DNA of 34,808 nucleotides, taken from the IMG/VR virus record IMGVR_UViG_3300032288_002199, positions 1-34,808 of that record. One strand, written 5' to 3'. A program made the position numbers and the translations under genes. The stretch is from a virus. Under the pieces are notes generated by a model that was not told the DNA's origin, made no database searches, and saw nothing but the letters and a program-made list of their open reading frames with translations. Of the stretch, positions 31,822 through 34,808 are shown piece after piece. Numbering within the stretch: the stretch's first letter is position 1; every line of letters starts with the position of its first letter.

Positions 31822-32793
31822 GTGAGTTACATTGGAAATCAAGTAACAACAGTACCATTTATCACAGATACATTCTCTGGTAATTCAGCCACTACTAACT
31901 TTACACTTACAAGAGCACCTGCCGGTTCAGCAGCAATCGCAGTATACATTTCTGGTGTTTATCAAGCACCAACTGCATATAGTGTAACTGGTACAACTCT
32001 TATATTTGTTACACCACCAGTTGTTGGTACAAATAACATTGTTGTGTTGCATCTAGGTAATGGTTCTGCAACTCAAGTTCCATCAGATGGTTCTGTCACA
32101 TTAACCAAATTGTCTGGCGAAACTTACGGATATATTAACTCTGCATTCTCTGCTGCAAATACTGGTAGTTCTTCAGGTTCTTCTGCTGCATCATATGCTA
32201 ACTCAGCATTTCTACAGGCAAATACACCAAGTTACCTAGCTAACTCGGCAGGTTCATATGCCAACTCTGGATTTACTACTGCAAACTCTGCGGCATCTTA
32301 CGCCAACTCCGGATTTATTTCTGCAAACTCAGCTGGCGTATATGCCAATTCTGCATTTGATTCTGCAAACACAAAGGCTACAACTTCTAGTCCAACATTC
32401 ACTGGTACTGTTGTTATGGCGAATGCTAACACAACAGTTATCAATGTGCAGAACCAGTTAGCAGTATTTGGTTTTGCATATCAAAATATCGTAACATTGA
32501 CTGATGCAGCAACTATTACTCCTAACCTAGCACAGACAAATAACTTTACTGTGACACTAGGTGGCAACAGAACAATGGCAAACGCAACAAACATTACCGC
32601 TGGTCAATCTGGTTTTATTGTTGTTCGCCAAGACGGTACTGGCTCACGCACACTTTCATTTGGTCTAGGTTGGAGATTTCCAAGCAATACCGCACCAACT
32701 CTCACAACAACCGCATCAGCTGTTGACTTACTTGTTTATGTAGCTCGCGATTCTGGAAACTTAGTAACGCAGTTAGTATCAAGTACCACTTAA
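31822..32793 (+). CDS. Second tail-fibre-like protein (MSYIGN domain, YANSAF repeats), GTG start
   Basis: 323 residues, starting with GTG. The start is supported by alignment with the fibre at 26952: both begin Met-Ser-Tyr-Ile-Gly-Asn. Residues 1-88 form the attachment-like domain, DGSVTLTKLSGETYG follows at 89, and residues about 105-185 are the YANSAF/TANSAA shaft with the SAFLQANTPSY block also found in the first fibre. The C-terminal part differs: ITAGQSGFIVVRQDGTGSRT, LGWRFPSNTAPTLTTTAS and LLVYVARDSG form a beta-domain of a type often seen at the tip of marine phage fibres. So the two fibres share base and shaft but differ in tip, which suggests exchange of receptor-binding ends. Confidence 0.75.
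   Translation: MSYIGNQVTTVPFITDTFSGNSATTNFTLTRAPAGSAAIAVYISGVYQAPTAYSVTGTTLIFVTPPVVGTNNIVVLHLGNGSATQVPSDGSVTLTKLSGETYGYINSAFSAANTGSSSGSSAASYANSAFLQANTPSYLANSAGSYANSGFTTANSAASYANSGFISANSAGVYANSAFDSANTKATTSSPTFTGTVVMANANTTVINVQNQLAVFGFAYQNIVTLTDAATITPNLAQTNNFTVTLGGNRTMANATNITAGQSGFIVVRQDGTGSRTLSFGLGWRFPSNTAPTLTTTASAVDLLVYVARDSGNLVTQLVSSTT
32135..32375 (+). repeat. Degenerate repeats encoding the YANSAF shaft (second fibre)
   Basis: Recurring units such as TATGCYAACTCNGCATTT encode Tyr-Ala-Asn-Ser-Ala/Gly-Phe. They match the repeats at 27302-27545 and could support recombination between the two fibre genes. Confidence 0.75.
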
Positions 32794-32801
32794 GGGTTTT
32801 T

Positions 32802-34808
32802 ATGTCATTACCATCTGAGGTTAACCCACATCTATTAGCAAGTGGTTCTTCAATACCATCAAATGCTATAAGCCGTAGCGTTCGCACCCGCCGTAACGCA
32901 AGTGGATTTTTCAGTAGAACACCTGCATCCGCAAGTAATCGAAGAACATGGACATGGAGTGGGTGGGTTAAACGTGGAGCATTATCTGTCTCAGATACTG
33001 GTGGTGTGATAGGAATTTTTGGAGCTGGAACTTTAGGAACAGGTATTGCTAATTTCCAATGTTATTGGAATAGTGACCATACTTTGTATTTTCAAGAAAC
33101 TGTGCAGAATTCATCAAATCAATTACTTTGGACAAGCACACCTGTCTATCGTGATCCAACTGCTTGGTATCATATTGTTGTTGCTGTAGATGTGACACAA
33201 GCAACTGCATCAAATAGACTAAAACTGTATGTAAATGGTGTAGCACAATCTGGATCATTTTCTGTAACACCCGGAACTACTACCGATTTATCAATCAACA
33301 ATAATGTTGCACAATATATTGGTGGTGCACCAATTAACCCTAACGTATATGGAAACATTTTAACATATCACGATGGTTACTTTGCTGAAGTCAATTTCGT
33401 TGATGGCCAGCAACTAACACCAACATCGTTTGGCGCATTTGATGCCACAACTGGTGTATGGAATCCTACTGCATATACTGGATCATATGGCACAAACGGA
33501 TACTATCTTAAATTCAGCGACAACTCTGCTGCAACTGCTGCCGCAATTGGTAAAGATTCAAGTGGTAATGGCAACAACTGGACACCAACAAACATCTCGG
33601 TGACTGCTGGCACGACCTATGACAGCATGGTAGACACGCCGACTAACTACGGCGCTGACCCAACTGGCGTTGGTGGAGTGGTGCGTGGGAACTATCCAAC
33701 TTTCAATCCAATACAATTAACAACAAACGGCGGCACACAAGCCACTATAAGTGGTGGTAATTTAACAGCCGCATTTACTGCGGGAGATTATTGTTATGTT
33801 CCAACTACATTGGGAGCCGACGACACCCTCCCGATGTATTGTGAGTTTTATATTAATAATATTGGTGCATATAGTTATGGAGTAGGAATTTACTCATTTA
33901 CTCCGGGTTCTGCTGGGGGAACTGGTATTTGGAGGAGTGATGGTTCGGCAGCGCAAGGTATATCAGGCCAAACATTTACGACGGGAGACTTGATAGGAAT
34001 TGCTATCTCTGGCGGCATAGCTACTGCTTATAAGAATGGTTCATTAGTTGGGACAATATCAAGTGCTAACTATCGCAGGTATGTTGTTATTGTATTGCAA
34101 GGCAATGGCGCTTCTGTCACAGTCAATTTTGGTCAGCGCCCGTTTGCCTACACCGCCCCATCAGGCTACAAAGCACTCTGCACACAGAACCTGCCAACAC
34201 CTACTATTCTGAACGGTGCGAATCATATGGCGGCCACTACCTACACAGGTACGGGCGCAAGTTTAACTGTAAGTAATGCGGTTAATGGTGTATCATTTCA
34301 ACCGGATTGGGTGTGGATTAAAGGAAGAAGTGTCGCAACTGACCATGCTCTTACAGACGCAGTTCGTGGAGCAACAAAAGAACTTAAATCTAATACAACT
34401 GGAGCTGAGTCAACAGCGGTTAATGGACTTACCGCATTTAATTCAGGTGGATTTAGTGTAGGAGGTGCTCAAGACTACAATACAAATGCCGCAACCTATG
34501 TTGGTTGGCAATGGAAAGGCGGTGGCACAGCAGTAACTAACACTAGTGGATCAATATCATCACAAGTATCTGCAAATCCAACTGCTGGATTTAGCATTGT
34601 GGGTTATACAGGCACAGGCACAACAGGCGAAACAGTAGGGCATGGATTGGGTGTTGCGCCTAGTATGGTAATTATTAAAAACAGAACCGCTGGTGGAAGC
34701 TGGTTAACTTATCATGCGTCTATTGGAAATACTGGCGCTGTATTTTTAAACCTAACAAACTCAACAATTACATCTAGTACATATTTTAACAATACATCAC
34801 CAACATCA
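32802..34808 (+). CDS. Large LamG-like/DUF7483-type tail or receptor-binding protein (incomplete at the right edge)
   Basis: The frame is open for 669 codons from the ATG at 32802 to the window end without a stop. Residues about 40-230 (NRRTWTWSGWVKRGALSVSD, TAWYHIVVAVDVTQATASNR, LKLYVNGVAQSGSF, GYFAEVNFVDGQQL) have the pattern of a concanavalin A/LamG-type domain. Then come FSDNSAATAAAIGKDSSGNG and, near 440-467, VTVNFGQRPFAYTAPSGYKA, followed by PDWVWIKGRSVATDHALTDA and YVGWQWKGGG, a combination that I associate with DUF7483 proteins of marine phages. LamG-like folds often bind sugars, so receptor binding is likely. It starts eight bases after the second fibre gene, with only a weak AAGGG upstream. 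Confidence 0.8.
   Translation, partial: MSLPSEVNPHLLASGSSIPSNAISRSVRTRRNASGFFSRTPASASNRRTWTWSGWVKRGALSVSDTGGVIGIFGAGTLGTGIANFQCYWNSDHTLYFQETVQNSSNQLLWTSTPVYRDPTAWYHIVVAVDVTQATASNRLKLYVNGVAQSGSFSVTPGTTTDLSINNNVAQYIGGAPINPNVYGNILTYHDGYFAEVNFVDGQQLTPTSFGAFDATTGVWNPTAYTGSYGTNGYYLKFSDNSAATAAAIGKDSSGNGNNWTPTNISVTAGTTYDSMVDTPTNYGADPTGVGGVVRGNYPTFNPIQLTTNGGTQATISGGNLTAAFTAGDYCYVPTTLGADDTLPMYCEFYINNIGAYSYGVGIYSFTPGSAGGTGIWRSDGSAAQGISGQTFTTGDLIGIAISGGIATAYKNGSLVGTISSANYRRYVVIVLQGNGASVTVNFGQRPFAYTAPSGYKALCTQNLPTPTILNGANHMAATTYTGTGASLTVSNAVNGVSFQPDWVWIKGRSVATDHALTDAVRGATKELKSNTTGAESTAVNGLTAFNSGGFSVGGAQDYNTNAATYVGWQWKGGGTAVTNTSGSISSQVSANPTAGFSIVGYTGTGTTGETVGHGLGVAPSMVIIKNRTAGGSWLTYHASIGNTGAVFLNLTNSTITSSTYFNNTSPTS

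Noticed and set aside
33049-33358. Minus-strand frames in the last gene
   Set aside because: They lie opposite a continuous plus-strand frame with recognisable LamG-like motifs and have no Shine-Dalgarno or neighbours on that strand.

Overview
The window is a stretch of the genome of a T4-like contractile-tailed bacteriophage (myovirus), of the marine/freshwater type that resembles T4-like cyanophages and pelagiphages more than coliphage T4. The evidence is a gp32-type single-stranded DNA-binding protein with its zinc site, a nearly complete baseplate gene set (gp48, gp53, gp27-like hub, gp5 modules, gp25, gp6, gp7-like, gp8, gp54, gp26, gp51), the gp4 head-completion protein, and exact or near-exact copies of the T4 late promoter box TATAAATA. 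The DNA is visibly AT-rich. The host is not named by any sequence here. A phage-borne outer-membrane protein of the proteobacterial Gcw_chp (TIGR02001) type, with a Sec signal peptide and a C-terminal Phe, argues for a Gram-negative proteobacterium; a betaproteobacterium is plausible but is an inference.

Layout. (1) Bases 1-2047, plus strand: the tail end of a HAD-like protein, gp32, a secreted beta-barrel outer-membrane protein, and a 40-residue secreted Lys/Ala-rich micropeptide, closed by a strong two-way terminator (2065-2090). (2) Bases 2092-6971, minus strand, transcribed leftward into that terminator: gp4, an unrecognised conserved protein, the gp54-like tube initiator, gp26, gp51, and a 693-residue protein that I read as the tape measure carrying a muramidase-like domain. 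gp26 and gp51 overlap through what looks like a programmed -1 frameshift site, the arrangement known for lambda G/GT. (3) Bases 7005-26055, plus strand, from an exact late promoter at 6971: tube cap gp48, wedge gp53, hub gp27-like, a gp5 split into an OB-fold gene and a beta-helix spike gene with an unrelated helical gene between them, a structural protein, gp25, gp6, gp7-like, gp8 and a 2003-residue DUF4815-type structural protein. (4) Bases 26058-34808, plus strand: small structural proteins, tail-fibre-like proteins with ANSA/YANSAF repeats, four copies of a small beta domain, two glycine-rich adhesin-like paralogues, and a large LamG-like receptor-binding candidate that runs off the right edge.

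How it works together: regions 2 and 3 build the central hub, tube initiation complex, tape measure and wedges of the baseplate; region 4 supplies the host-recognition surface; region 1 combines replication (gp32) with two secreted proteins of apparent bacterial type that may remodel the host envelope. The points most worth following up are the gp26/gp51 frameshift, the outer-membrane protein plus micropeptide cassette, the move of the lytic domain from gp5 into the tape-measure candidate, and two genes whose start codons sit where a late transcript would begin (possible leaderless messages). No tRNA gene, CRISPR array or insertion sequence was seen. Apart from the regulatory gaps listed, there is no gene-free stretch over 300 bases.
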